DNA from: Methyloceanibacter sp. | GTDB taxonomy: Bacteria; Pseudomonadota; Alphaproteobacteria; Rhizobiales; Methyloligellaceae | Length of the DNA: 6,064 nucleotides | Direction of reading: 5' to 3' | Assembly: GCA_025449615.1 (NCBI GenBank) | Contig: JANWJA010000026.1 | Span: 1-6,064 of the forward strand | In this document: piece after piece, positions 1 through 4,471 of the stretch | Position numbering within the stretch: the first letter of the stretch is position 1 | How the letters are laid out: each line of letters opens with the position of its first letter | Notes under the pieces: generated by a model | The model's database searches: none | Seen by the model: only the letters and a program-made list of their open reading frames with translations | What the model was told of the DNA's origin: nothing | Translations under genes and position numbers: made by a program

Positions 1-350
1 CCCGCGGCGCGACGCTTGGCGGCTGCATAGAGCTTCCGGGCGATGGTCGCGGAGGCGGTGGTGTGATCGACAGCGATAGCGCCTTTTTTCAGCGCTTCGA
101 ACGCGCCATTTTCCTCAAGCGTGACGTTCCGCAAATGCTCGTCATTGCCGACGCACGTGAAGACGAAATCGGCGTCTCGGGCGGCGTCAGCGGGTGTGGC
201 TGCGATCCGTCCGCCAAATTTCGCGGACCAGGCTTCCGCCTTGGCGCGCGTGCGGTTGTAGACGGCAACGTCGTGTTGACCGCGCGTCGCGAGATGCCCG
301 GCCATGGGAAAGCCCATGACGCCGAGCCCGATGAAGGCGACTTTGCTCAC
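1..350 (-). CDS. NAD(P)-dependent oxidoreductase, 3-hydroxyisobutyrate dehydrogenase family (N-terminal part, runs off left edge)
   Basis: This is the N-terminal 116 codons of a beta-hydroxyacid dehydrogenase (6PGDH-like NAD-binding domain, NAD_binding_2). The family uses NAD(P) to oxidise or reduce small beta-hydroxyacids or semialdehydes in the cytosol. The Rossmann motif GLGVMGFPMAGHL is at residues 8-20. YNRT at 31-34 follows the second strand, and an Arg/Thr there is often seen in NADP(H)-preferring members. CVGND is at 66-70. DHTTAS at 95-100 matches the substrate-loop signature D-x-[ST]-T. The start is GTG at 350: an in-frame TAA lies only 12 nt upstream, and the nearby ATGs are in another frame and hit a stop at once. 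The Shine-Dalgarno is weak. The catalytic Lys and the C-terminal helical domain lie outside the window, so HIBADH, tartronate semialdehyde reductase and glyoxylate/succinic semialdehyde reductase cannot be told apart. It sits 74 bp downstream of the dioxygenase gene, behind a hairpin. Confidence 0.9.
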   Translation of the reverse strand, partial: MSKVAFIGLGVMGFPMAGHLATRGQHDVAVYNRTRAKAEAWSAKFGGRIAATPADAARDADFVFTCVGNDEHLRNVTLEENGAFEALKKGAIAVDHTTASATIARKLYAAAKRRAA

Positions 351-374
351 GGCATCATCTTAGCCCAAAACGAA

Positions 375-397
375 ATGGCCGGGACAAGCCCGGCCAT
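375..397 (-). terminator. Perfect 9-bp hairpin, candidate intrinsic terminator of the dioxygenase gene and probable dispersed palindrome
   Basis: The arms ATGGCCGGG (375-383) and CCCGGCCAT (389-397) pair perfectly around a 5-nt loop (ACAAG). Read on the minus strand, the stem lies 27 nt past the dioxygenase TAA and is followed by TTCGTTTT, a moderately U-rich run, so it fits a rho-independent terminator. It ends 24 nt before the GTG of the next gene. A weaker hairpin (AGTTT 401-405 with AAACT 412-416) sits just before it on the transcript. From memory, near-identical GGCCGGGacaagCCCGGCC palindromes are very frequent between genes in Bradyrhizobium-type genomes, so this may also be one copy of a repeat family. 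Confidence 0.72.
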
Positions 398-424
398 CAC
401 AGTTTTCTGGGAAACTGACTCGGC

Positions 425-1126
425 TTAAGCGACCGTCGTCTCCGGGAAGGCGAGTTGCTCTCGCGCGCGCCATTCATTGGTCACGTAATTGACGATCAGT
501 GAGGTGCGCACGCCCTTGATCGGGCGCTTCTCGAAGCCATGATAGGTATTGTCGGCCGGCACGAAAATCATGGCACCATTAGAATTAAAGGGCGGGCGGC
601 CGAGATGGGCCTTGTCCGGACCGTAGATGTCGGTGCCGAGATCGAGGTGGCTCGGATCCTGCGATAGATAGATAAGCAAGGTGAACTTCTTCACGCCGAG
701 ATCGGTGTGCGGCTCGAGCCAGAAGCCGTCGATATCTTGCGCGAACTCGATCCGAAGATAGGTGCCGGCGAGGTCGGTGTTGAAGACCTGCTCGATGTGC
801 TTGATCATGCGCTTGTCTTGGAAGGCGCGTGACACCGCATCGCAGACCGGGAAGGCCTGCCGATTTTCCACGTCGAAATATTTGCGCGTGTTGTTGTGCA
901 GCTCGCGTTTGCCTGAGACGCCCTCAAGCGACGGTGCCGGGAAGGGCAACGCGAGAATGTCGTCGACGACCTCGGTTGGGAAGCAATCCTTCAGCAGCCA
1001 ATGGACATAAGGCTGATCGGAACGCTTGCTCGAGTCGATGCTTTTGATGAAGCAGTTGAGAACGTCTTCCGGCGAGCTCTTGCCCGCGTGCTCAGTCGAA
1101 CGCTTCAGCGCGACGCTGTCCCTCAT
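425..1126 (-). CDS. 2-oxoglutarate/Fe(II)-dependent dioxygenase (prolyl-4-hydroxylase-like fold)
   Basis: A 233-residue cytosolic protein with no signal peptide. The double-stranded beta-helix core carries the full cofactor set. Fe(II) ligands are His140 and Asp142 (EPHTD) and distal His196 (TYHGFE). Arg207 (GVRTSLIVNYV), about ten residues on, is placed to bind the 2-oxoglutarate carboxylate. The family couples 2-oxoglutarate decarboxylation to hydroxylation of a substrate. LRIEFAQDIDGFWLEPHTD, LLIYLS and GAMIFVPADNTYHGF are typical of the bacterial 2OG-FeII_Oxy group. The substrate cannot be read from the sequence; the N-terminal 50 residues (YVHWLLKDCFP) resemble homologues thought to act on proteins or glycans, but this is only a guess. 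The ATG at 1126 is preceded by GAGGGAGAA, with a rather long spacer of about 12 nt. The 212-bp upstream gap gives room for its own promoter. Downstream is the 375-397 hairpin. Confidence 0.88.
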   Translation of the reverse strand: MRDSVALKRSTEHAGKSSPEDVLNCFIKSIDSSKRSDQPYVHWLLKDCFPTEVVDDILALPFPAPSLEGVSGKRELHNNTRKYFDVENRQAFPVCDAVSRAFQDKRMIKHIEQVFNTDLAGTYLRIEFAQDIDGFWLEPHTDLGVKKFTLLIYLSQDPSHLDLGTDIYGPDKAHLGRPPFNSNGAMIFVPADNTYHGFEKRPIKGVRTSLIVNYVTNEWRAREQLAFPETTVA

Positions 1127-1241
1127 GATGCCTGTATTCTCCCTCGAAACTTGGTGAAATGCTGGTCAGCCAGCGCCCAGGCCCCTCATCTCTGAGGTTC
1201 CAATAGCACGTGGTCGGGCTCCAGCAAAACGCCTAATGCAG

Positions 1242-1264
1242 TCAATTCGCCGCAATTGAATTGA
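1242..1264. repeat. Overlapping AT-rich inverted repeats (TCAATT / AATTGA)
   Basis: TCAATT (1242-1247) faces AATTGA (1254-1259) across 6 nt. With one more base, TCAATTC (1242-1248) also faces GAATTGA (1258-1264) across 9 nt, because AATTGA is repeated in tandem. The site stands out as AT-rich within a GC-rich region. It lies about 115-140 bp upstream of the dioxygenase start, where a regulator could bind. Function is unknown. Confidence 0.4.
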
Positions 1265-1294
1265 GGTGAATCAAGGCGATAAGCGAAAGCTGAC

Positions 1295-1334
1295 AAACGC
1301 AAACGCAAACGCAACTCGAACGCAACGCAAACGC
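1295..1334. repeat. Short tandem repeat of AAACGC, three perfect units then degenerate copies
   Basis: AAACGC occurs three times back to back (1295-1312). Broken copies follow (AACTCG, AACGC, AACGC, AAACGC) up to 1334, stopping 4 bp before the stop codon of the 60-residue ORF on the minus strand. It lies outside any recognised gene. This looks like a slippage-type microsatellite. It does not form a hairpin, so it is not a terminator. Confidence 0.6.
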
Positions 1335-1338
1335 CGGT

Positions 1339-1521
1339 TTAATTGACGCCTGATTTGCGGAAGCGCCCGGGATCCGGGACCTTGATCGCCTCTTTGCCTT
1401 CCAGCTCGCCGCGCAGGCATTTGGCCAGAAGCTCTAACAGAGACGCGTGCAACTCGCGTTCCGCCGCGAATTGCGGCGGGTTCGAGGCGAGGAAGACGAG
1501 GATCTCCTCATAATCAGGCAT
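1339..1521 (-). CDS. Small protein of unknown function (60 aa)
   Basis: I do not recognise this protein. Support for coding comes from a strong Shine-Dalgarno, AAGGGGG (1535-1529), 7 nt before the ATG, a sensible soluble composition, and colinearity with its neighbours. Residues 1-40 look mainly helical (MPDYEEILVFLASNPPQFAA, then a Leu-rich helix containing HASLLELLAKCL). A charged stretch and a KVPDPGRFRKSG tail follow. There is one Cys at about residue 35, and no signal peptide or membrane segment. It lies 116 bp downstream of the DUF1045 gene and 212 bp upstream of the dioxygenase start. A regulatory or adaptor peptide is possible but unsupported. Confidence 0.55.
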   Translation of the reverse strand: MPDYEEILVFLASNPPQFAAERELHASLLELLAKCLRGELEGKEAIKVPDPGRFRKSGVN

Positions 1522-1605
1522 GACAGTTCCCCCTTATCCCCCCAAGCGGGAAGGAGGCTGCCCGAGTTAAGTGACCAAACTTTGTTGGGCGTGTGGTGCG
1601 AGATT

Positions 1606-1633
1606 GGCGTTTGGAACGGCGCAGTTGGAACGC
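1606..1633. repeat. Two direct copies of TTGGAACG, 14 bp apart
   Basis: TTGGAACG occurs at 1611-1618 and again at 1625-1632, just past the stop codon of the DUF1045 gene. The 14-bp period does not match one helical turn. No terminator-like hairpin is seen in the rest of the 116-bp gap (1522-1637). Possibly chance. Confidence 0.3.
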
Positions 1634-1637
1634 TGTT

Positions 1638-2378
1638 TTAAGAGCCGAGACGATGTCGCCCGATCAATTTCAGCGGAATGCGTCCGCCCGGATCGCCAAA
1701 CAGCGACAGTGCATCCACGGTGACGCCGTCTGCGCAAATCTCCTCGATCACCGGCCATAGCGCCTGGGCCACGCGCTCCAGATGGCTGTTGTCGAGCGGC
1801 CCGGTCAGAGTGATGTGGAAGCGATATTCGTTGAGCACGTTGGTGTCGCCATAGCTCTCCAGCAGGAGACGCTGATAGTCGTTGTGATGCGGTGCGCCCC
1901 GCTCCTCGCGGTCGGCCTCGCTCATCGGCGCGGCGAAACTGTCGAAGGTGGTCACGCATTGCGCCGCGAGCCAATCGAGTGCTGGCGCAGGGCGCACCGG
2001 ACGCAAGACGAGGAAGCGGCCGGCGCGGGATAGCGTGAGCGGACCGGTGGCAACGGGCTTCCGCCGCTGCGCGAAGCTGACCAGCCTTGCCTTCAGCGCC
2101 TCGGCGGTCATGCCGCTCTTCAGGGCGAAGGGTTGCTTGAAGACGGCATGCAGGCCGCTATAGCGCGACACTGCGGTCGGCAATCTGGTGAAAGCGGAGC
2201 TCAACCCGGAATCTGAAAATGCCTCGAGCGTCGCGCCGTCATTGGCGCGGCCGAACCAGGAGCGACCGAAGGCGCTAAGCGCCGTGCCGGGCTGCGGCGT
2301 ATAGAAGATGGCGTAGCGAACAAAGCTCGGTTGGGGCGCGCCCTTGAACTCGTCTCTATATTGGGCACGGTCCAGCAT
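1638..2378 (-). CDS. DUF1045 family protein (2H phosphoesterase-like, 'putative phosphonate metabolism protein')
   Basis: A 246-residue cytosolic protein numbered from the ATG at 2378. It starts with the family's RYAIFYTP strand (about 21-28) and shows the two-lobed 2H layout. The first histidine motif is YSGLHAVFKQPFAL (His77) and the second is YRFHITLTGPL (His188, Thr190). DUF1045 members are often encoded with phosphonate (phn) genes. The 2H superfamily includes cyclic phosphodiesterases and RNA ligase-like proteins, so a phosphoester substrate is likely, but the reaction is unproven. The first motif is unusual: HAVF replaces the usual HxT. An in-frame TTG at 2393 would add five residues, but GGGGAGA at 2391-2385 is correctly spaced only for the ATG at 2378. 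No phn gene is visible in this window. The gene is divergent from the GST across 231 bp. Confidence 0.85.
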   Translation of the reverse strand: MLDRAQYRDEFKGAPQPSFVRYAIFYTPQPGTALSAFGRSWFGRANDGATLEAFSDSGLSSAFTRLPTAVSRYSGLHAVFKQPFALKSGMTAEALKARLVSFAQRRKPVATGPLTLSRAGRFLVLRPVRPAPALDWLAAQCVTTFDSFAAPMSEADREERGAPHHNDYQRLLLESYGDTNVLNEYRFHITLTGPLDNSHLERVAQALWPVIEEICADGVTVDALSLFGDPGGRIPLKLIGRHRLGS

Positions 2379-2384
2379 CAAATA

Positions 2385-2391
2385 TCTCCCC
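2385..2391 (-). promoter_or_regulatory. Ribosome binding site that fixes the DUF1045 start
   Basis: GGGGAGA on the minus strand ends 6 nt before the ATG at 2378. It overlaps the alternative TTG start at 2393-2391, which therefore cannot use it. This supports the shorter 246-residue protein. Confidence 0.65.
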
Positions 2392-2509
2392 AAGCGTTCC
2401 GTCTTGATTCGTGTGGAAGTGTATCAGCGCGCTGTAACTAGCAGCGACCTGTGGCGAGGGCGCGACAGGTTCTTGACGATAGAGAGGCTAAGACATGAAG
2501 AGAGGATGA

Positions 2510-2526
2510 AGAACTGTTTCAGTTCT
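2510..2526. promoter_or_regulatory. Perfect 7-bp inverted repeat, candidate operator
   Basis: AGAACTG (2510-2516) and CAGTTCT (2520-2526) flank TTT. The dyad is 17 bp long and is 84 bp upstream of the GST ATG, in the shared promoter region. Its size fits a homodimeric regulator binding in one face of the helix. No U-tract follows, so a terminator is unlikely. Regulator unknown. Confidence 0.45.
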
Positions 2527-2609
2527 GGCGAAGATGATTGCTCGCAAGTGCGAAGGGGGATTGCGTTTATTGTGAGCGCGGTGCACCAAGCGTCGGGAAT
2601 GGATGGAAG

Positions 2610-3236
2610 ATGATCGAGCTTTACACTTGGTCGACGCCGAACGGACAGAAGATCTCGATCATGCTGGAAGAGGTCGGGTTGCCTTATCGCGTGCATCCGA
2701 TCGACATCACCAAGGACGAGCAGTTCGCGCCTGAGTTCCTCGCCATCTCGCCCAACAACAGAATCCCGGCGATCGTCGATACCGATAACGGTCTGCATCT
2801 GATGGAGTCGGGCGCGATCCTGCTCTACCTCGCCGAGAAGACGGGTCAGCTTTGGCCGCAAACCTTACCGGAGAAGTGGCGCGTGGTGGAATGGCTGATG
2901 TGGCAGATGGGGGGGCCGGGGCCGTTTCTCGGACAGGCGCATCATTTTCTCAAATTCAACCCCGGAAAGAGTTCTTACGCCGAGGAGCGATACGGCAAGG
3001 AAGCCAAGCGGCTTTGGGGGGTGCTGGAGCGGCGGCTGGGCCAAGTCGAATATGTGGCGGGCGACTATTCGATCGCCGATATCGCCATCTTCCCCTGGAT
3101 CTCCCGGTTCCATTGGCAGGGGGTGTGCTTTGCCGACCATCCCAACGTGTTGCGCTGGTATCTGGCCATCGCGGCCCGGCCGGCGGTGGAGCGGGGCTTT
3201 AATGTGCCAGAACACCGCCATATTCCCATGCCTTGA
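2610..3236 (+). CDS. yfcG: Glutathione transferase, Nu class / YfcG-like disulfide-bond oxidoreductase
   Basis: A 208-residue cytosolic protein close to E. coli YfcG (about 215 aa), which binds glutathione or GSSG and has disulfide-bond reductase activity. The thioredoxin-like domain (about 1-80) starts MIELYTWSTPNGQKI. Thr9 and Asn11 of the TPNG motif replace the usual catalytic Tyr/Ser of other GSTs and are the hallmark of this class. The cis-proline is in NNRIPAIVD (Pro53), and the glutathione gamma-Glu-binding pair Glu66-Ser67 is in MESGAILLYL. The helical domain (about 87-200) has the family block GGPGPFLGQAHHF (101-113) and the folding N-cap motif SIADIA (154-159). The start is ATG at 2610 with GGA 6 nt upstream. 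A TTG 72 nt upstream would add a non-homologous leader and is rejected. The divergent DUF1045 gene and the 2510-2526 dyad lie upstream. Confidence 0.9.
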   Translation: MIELYTWSTPNGQKISIMLEEVGLPYRVHPIDITKDEQFAPEFLAISPNNRIPAIVDTDNGLHLMESGAILLYLAEKTGQLWPQTLPEKWRVVEWLMWQMGGPGPFLGQAHHFLKFNPGKSSYAEERYGKEAKRLWGVLERRLGQVEYVAGDYSIADIAIFPWISRFHWQGVCFADHPNVLRWYLAIAARPAVERGFNVPEHRHIPMP

Positions 3237-3300
3237 GGTGGGTAGACTGTAGCCGGACGCGCTGGGACTGTGGCAGAATGGGCCAAAGGTTCGCGTGTCT

Positions 3301-3327
3301 TGGGCGCCCTGCCGAGAAAGGCGCCCA
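3301..3327 (+). terminator. GC-rich hairpin downstream of the GST gene
   Basis: TGGGCGCC (3301-3308) pairs perfectly with GGCGCCCA (3320-3327) across an 11-nt loop. It lies 65 bp after the GST stop codon and 58 bp before the next start. There is no U-tract, so intrinsic termination is uncertain. It could be a leader structure or an mRNA 3' stabiliser instead. Confidence 0.45.
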
Positions 3328-3371
3328 TCGAGACGGGCCATCGCTCGCCGTTACAGGCGGGCGCGAGATTG

Positions 3372-3377
3372 AGGAGG
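3372..3377 (+). promoter_or_regulatory. Ribosome binding site that decides between two ATGs
   Basis: AGGAGG is a full consensus. It leaves only 2 nt before the ATG at 3380 but 8 nt before the ATG at 3386, so the second ATG is favoured. Confidence 0.7.
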
Positions 3378-3385
3378 ACATGACG

Positions 3386-3868
3386 ATGTCGAAGGCGACC
3401 GCGCCTTTACGCCTATTCGGTTTCCCCCTGCTTATTAGTTCCCTGACCATCGCTATCACTCTCCAGTCGCCACATGCGCACGCGCAAGTCATCGAGCGCG
3501 GCGTGCAAGGCGGCGTGGTCGGCGCCATCATCGGCGGCATTGTCGGTGGTGGTAGAGGTGCAGGCACCGGTGCCGCGATCGGCGCCGGCGTTGGCGTTAT
3601 CACCGGCGCGGCGGAAGCCGACGCCAATGCGCGGGCGGCTTACGGACCGCCGCAATATTACGGACCGCCGCCCGGGCCTGGCGGCAATCTCGTCTACGAC
3701 ACACAAGCTTCACTGGCGCGGCTCGGTTACGATCCGGGTCCGGTCGACGGCGTCTTTGGCCAGCGCACCGCCGATGCGATCAGTCAGTTTCAAGTCTATA
3801 ATCGCCTGCCGGTCGACGGACGTCCGTCGCCCGCGCTTCTCAACCTCATGGTCCAACAGGGCGGATGA
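3386..3868 (+). CDS. Exported glycine-zipper protein with C-terminal peptidoglycan-binding domain
   Basis: A 160-residue envelope protein. A Sec signal peptide covers about residues 1-33: a Lys/Arg n-region, the hydrophobic stretch FGFPLLISSLTIAITL, and cleavage likely at AHA-Q34. There is no lipobox Cys. Residues 42-76 are a glycine zipper (GGVVGAIIGGIVGGG, then GAAIGAGVG), a segment that packs in or against membranes in outer-membrane-associated proteins. A Tyr/Pro/Gly linker (86-100, two YGPP units) leads to a PG_binding_1 module (101-160: YDTQASLARLGYDPGPVDGVFG, then AISQFQ and LPVDG). The module matches the repeat that docks onto peptidoglycan, but no catalytic domain is present. It probably links or anchors at the cell wall. 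The ATG at 3386 suits the AGGAGG; the ATG at 3380 is the alternative. It is followed by a 90-bp gap before the cytochrome cluster. Confidence 0.88.
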   Translation: MSKATAPLRLFGFPLLISSLTIAITLQSPHAHAQVIERGVQGGVVGAIIGGIVGGGRGAGTGAAIGAGVGVITGAAEADANARAAYGPPQYYGPPPGPGGNLVYDTQASLARLGYDPGPVDGVFGQRTADAISQFQVYNRLPVDGRPSPALLNLMVQQGG

Positions 3869-3958
3869 GACGCTAGGGGAGCGTGGCGCATATTCAAACG
3901 AACTTGAGAATTTGAAAACGGGTGGGCCGTTCCTGTGCCCCAGCGACTGGAGAGGGTG
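3869..3958 (+). other. Spacer before the cytochrome/caspase cluster, probable promoter region
   Basis: This 90-bp gap is the only place for a promoter dedicated to the downstream cluster. It is AT-richer than its surroundings (3891-3918). It has a short ACGCT/AGCGT hairpin (3870-3874, 3880-3884) and a TTCAAA/TTTGAA inverted repeat (3893-3898, 3911-3916). A clear -35/-10 pair is not visible. Confidence 0.35.
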
Positions 3959-4426
3959 ATGAAGAAACTGACGATGGTGTTGATTACGCTTGGGGGCATC
4001 GCGGCGTTCGCGACAATTGCAAGTTCGGCGGAGGATCTTGCGGCTGCAGTGAAGGAGCGGCGGCATCTCATGAAAGAAGTCGTGGCGCCGGCGGCGAAGC
4101 TCGGCGGCCAAATGGTGAAGGGTGTGGTGGAATTCGATGCGGACAAAATTGCCGCGAAGATGACCGAAATCAGCGAAGTGCCCGATAAATATGTGACGCT
4201 GTTCCCGAAGGGCACCGCGCATGGCGAGATCAAGGACAGCGAGGCCAAGCCGGAGATCTGGGAAGATTTCGACAAATTCAAAGCCACAGCGCAGAAACTG
4301 AAAGATGCGAGTCTCAAGGCTGCGGGCGCTGCAAAGCAGGGCAAGGGCAATTTCACCGCGGCCTTCAACGATATGACGAAGGTCTGCAAAGAGTGCCACG
4401 AGACGTTCCGCGAGAAGCTTGACTAG
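3959..4426 (+). CDS. Class II cytochrome c (cytochrome c'/c556 family), periplasmic
   Basis: A 155-residue precursor. The signal peptide is MKKLTMVLITLGGIAAFATI with cleavage near residue 24 (ASSA-E25), giving a mature protein of about 131 residues, the usual size for this four-helix-bundle family (Cytochrom_C_2). Haem attaches near the C-terminus at CKECH (Cys143, Cys146, His147 axial ligand), the class II arrangement. Helix 1 has ERRHLMKEVVAP. Met38 sits where low-spin c556 proteins place a Met sixth ligand, so a six-coordinate electron carrier is more likely than a five-coordinate gas-binding c'. This is inferred from family pattern. The ATG at 3959 has GGAGAGG just upstream; a GTG at 3935 would put an MPQRLERV leader before the signal peptide and is less likely. 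It is first gene of the apparent cytochrome/caspase operon. Confidence 0.9.
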   Translation: MKKLTMVLITLGGIAAFATIASSAEDLAAAVKERRHLMKEVVAPAAKLGGQMVKGVVEFDADKIAAKMTEISEVPDKYVTLFPKGTAHGEIKDSEAKPEIWEDFDKFKATAQKLKDASLKAAGAAKQGKGNFTAAFNDMTKVCKECHETFREKLD

Positions 4427-4460
4427 AAGAGGCCATTGTCAGTTCGGGCGCCGTAAGGTT

Positions 4461-4468
4461 GGGAGGAG
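4461..4468 (+). promoter_or_regulatory. Ribosome binding site supporting a TTG start
   Basis: GGGAGGAG lies 3 nt before TTG 4472 (5 nt from the end of its GGAGG core). An in-frame TAA at 4454-4456 rules out any start further upstream, so the TTG is the only one that keeps the complete signal sequence. Confidence 0.65.
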
Positions 4469-4471
4469 AGC

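Larger units (their letters stand above)
1127..1338. other. Intergenic stretch upstream of the dioxygenase gene, with small inverted repeats and an AAACGC repeat
   Basis: No credible gene lies here. It should hold the dioxygenase promoter and leader, but I see no convincing -35/-10 pair. On the minus strand a TTGTCA (1296-1291) has only a poor -10 (TGATTC, 1273-1268) 17 nt on. Two tiny hairpins lie in the presumed leader: GCTGG/CCAGC (1161-1165, 1170-1174) and CCTCA/TGAGG (1184-1188, 1193-1197), each with a 4-nt loop. Further up are the AATTGA inverted repeat and the AAACGC repeat listed separately. Confidence 0.5.
2379..2609. other. Divergent intergenic region between the DUF1045 and GST genes
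   Basis: A 231-bp spacer that must hold both outward promoters. On the plus strand TTGACG (2473-2478) is a fair -35, but no good -10 lies 16-18 nt downstream. ORFs crossing it on either strand are shadows without homology or a ribosome site. A perfect inverted repeat at 2510-2526 is listed separately. Confidence 0.5.

Noticed and set aside
63..428. 121-residue plus-strand ORF
   Set aside because: It is antisense to the oxidoreductase gene and reads through the 375-397 palindrome; no ribosome site or family resemblance.
1268..1296. TTGTCA-N17-TGATTC as a minus-strand promoter
   Set aside because: The -10 matches the TATAAT consensus at one position only.
1567..1974. 135-residue minus-strand ORF
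   Set aside because: Shadow of the DUF1045 gene in another frame; Arg/Gly/Ala-rich composition typical of frame-shifted GC-rich coding DNA.
2538..2609. TTG-initiated N-terminal extension of the GST
   Set aside because: The extra 24 residues have no counterpart in YfcG-type proteins, and the ATG at 2610 matches the family start.
2424..2861. 145-residue minus-strand ORF
   Set aside because: Mostly antisense to the GST start; no homology and no ribosome site.
3199..3627. 142-residue Pro/Ala-rich minus-strand ORF
   Set aside because: Antisense of the glycine-zipper codons, which read as Pro/Ala on the other strand.
3870..3884. ACGCT-AGGGG-AGCGT hairpin as a terminator after the glycine-zipper gene
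   Set aside because: Only 5 bp of stem and no U-tract; too weak to call.
3710..4399. 229-residue minus-strand ORF, and the overlapping ORF 3796-4389
   Set aside because: Antisense to the cytochrome c556-type gene, which has signal peptide and CXXCH; the composition of the antisense frames is not protein-like.
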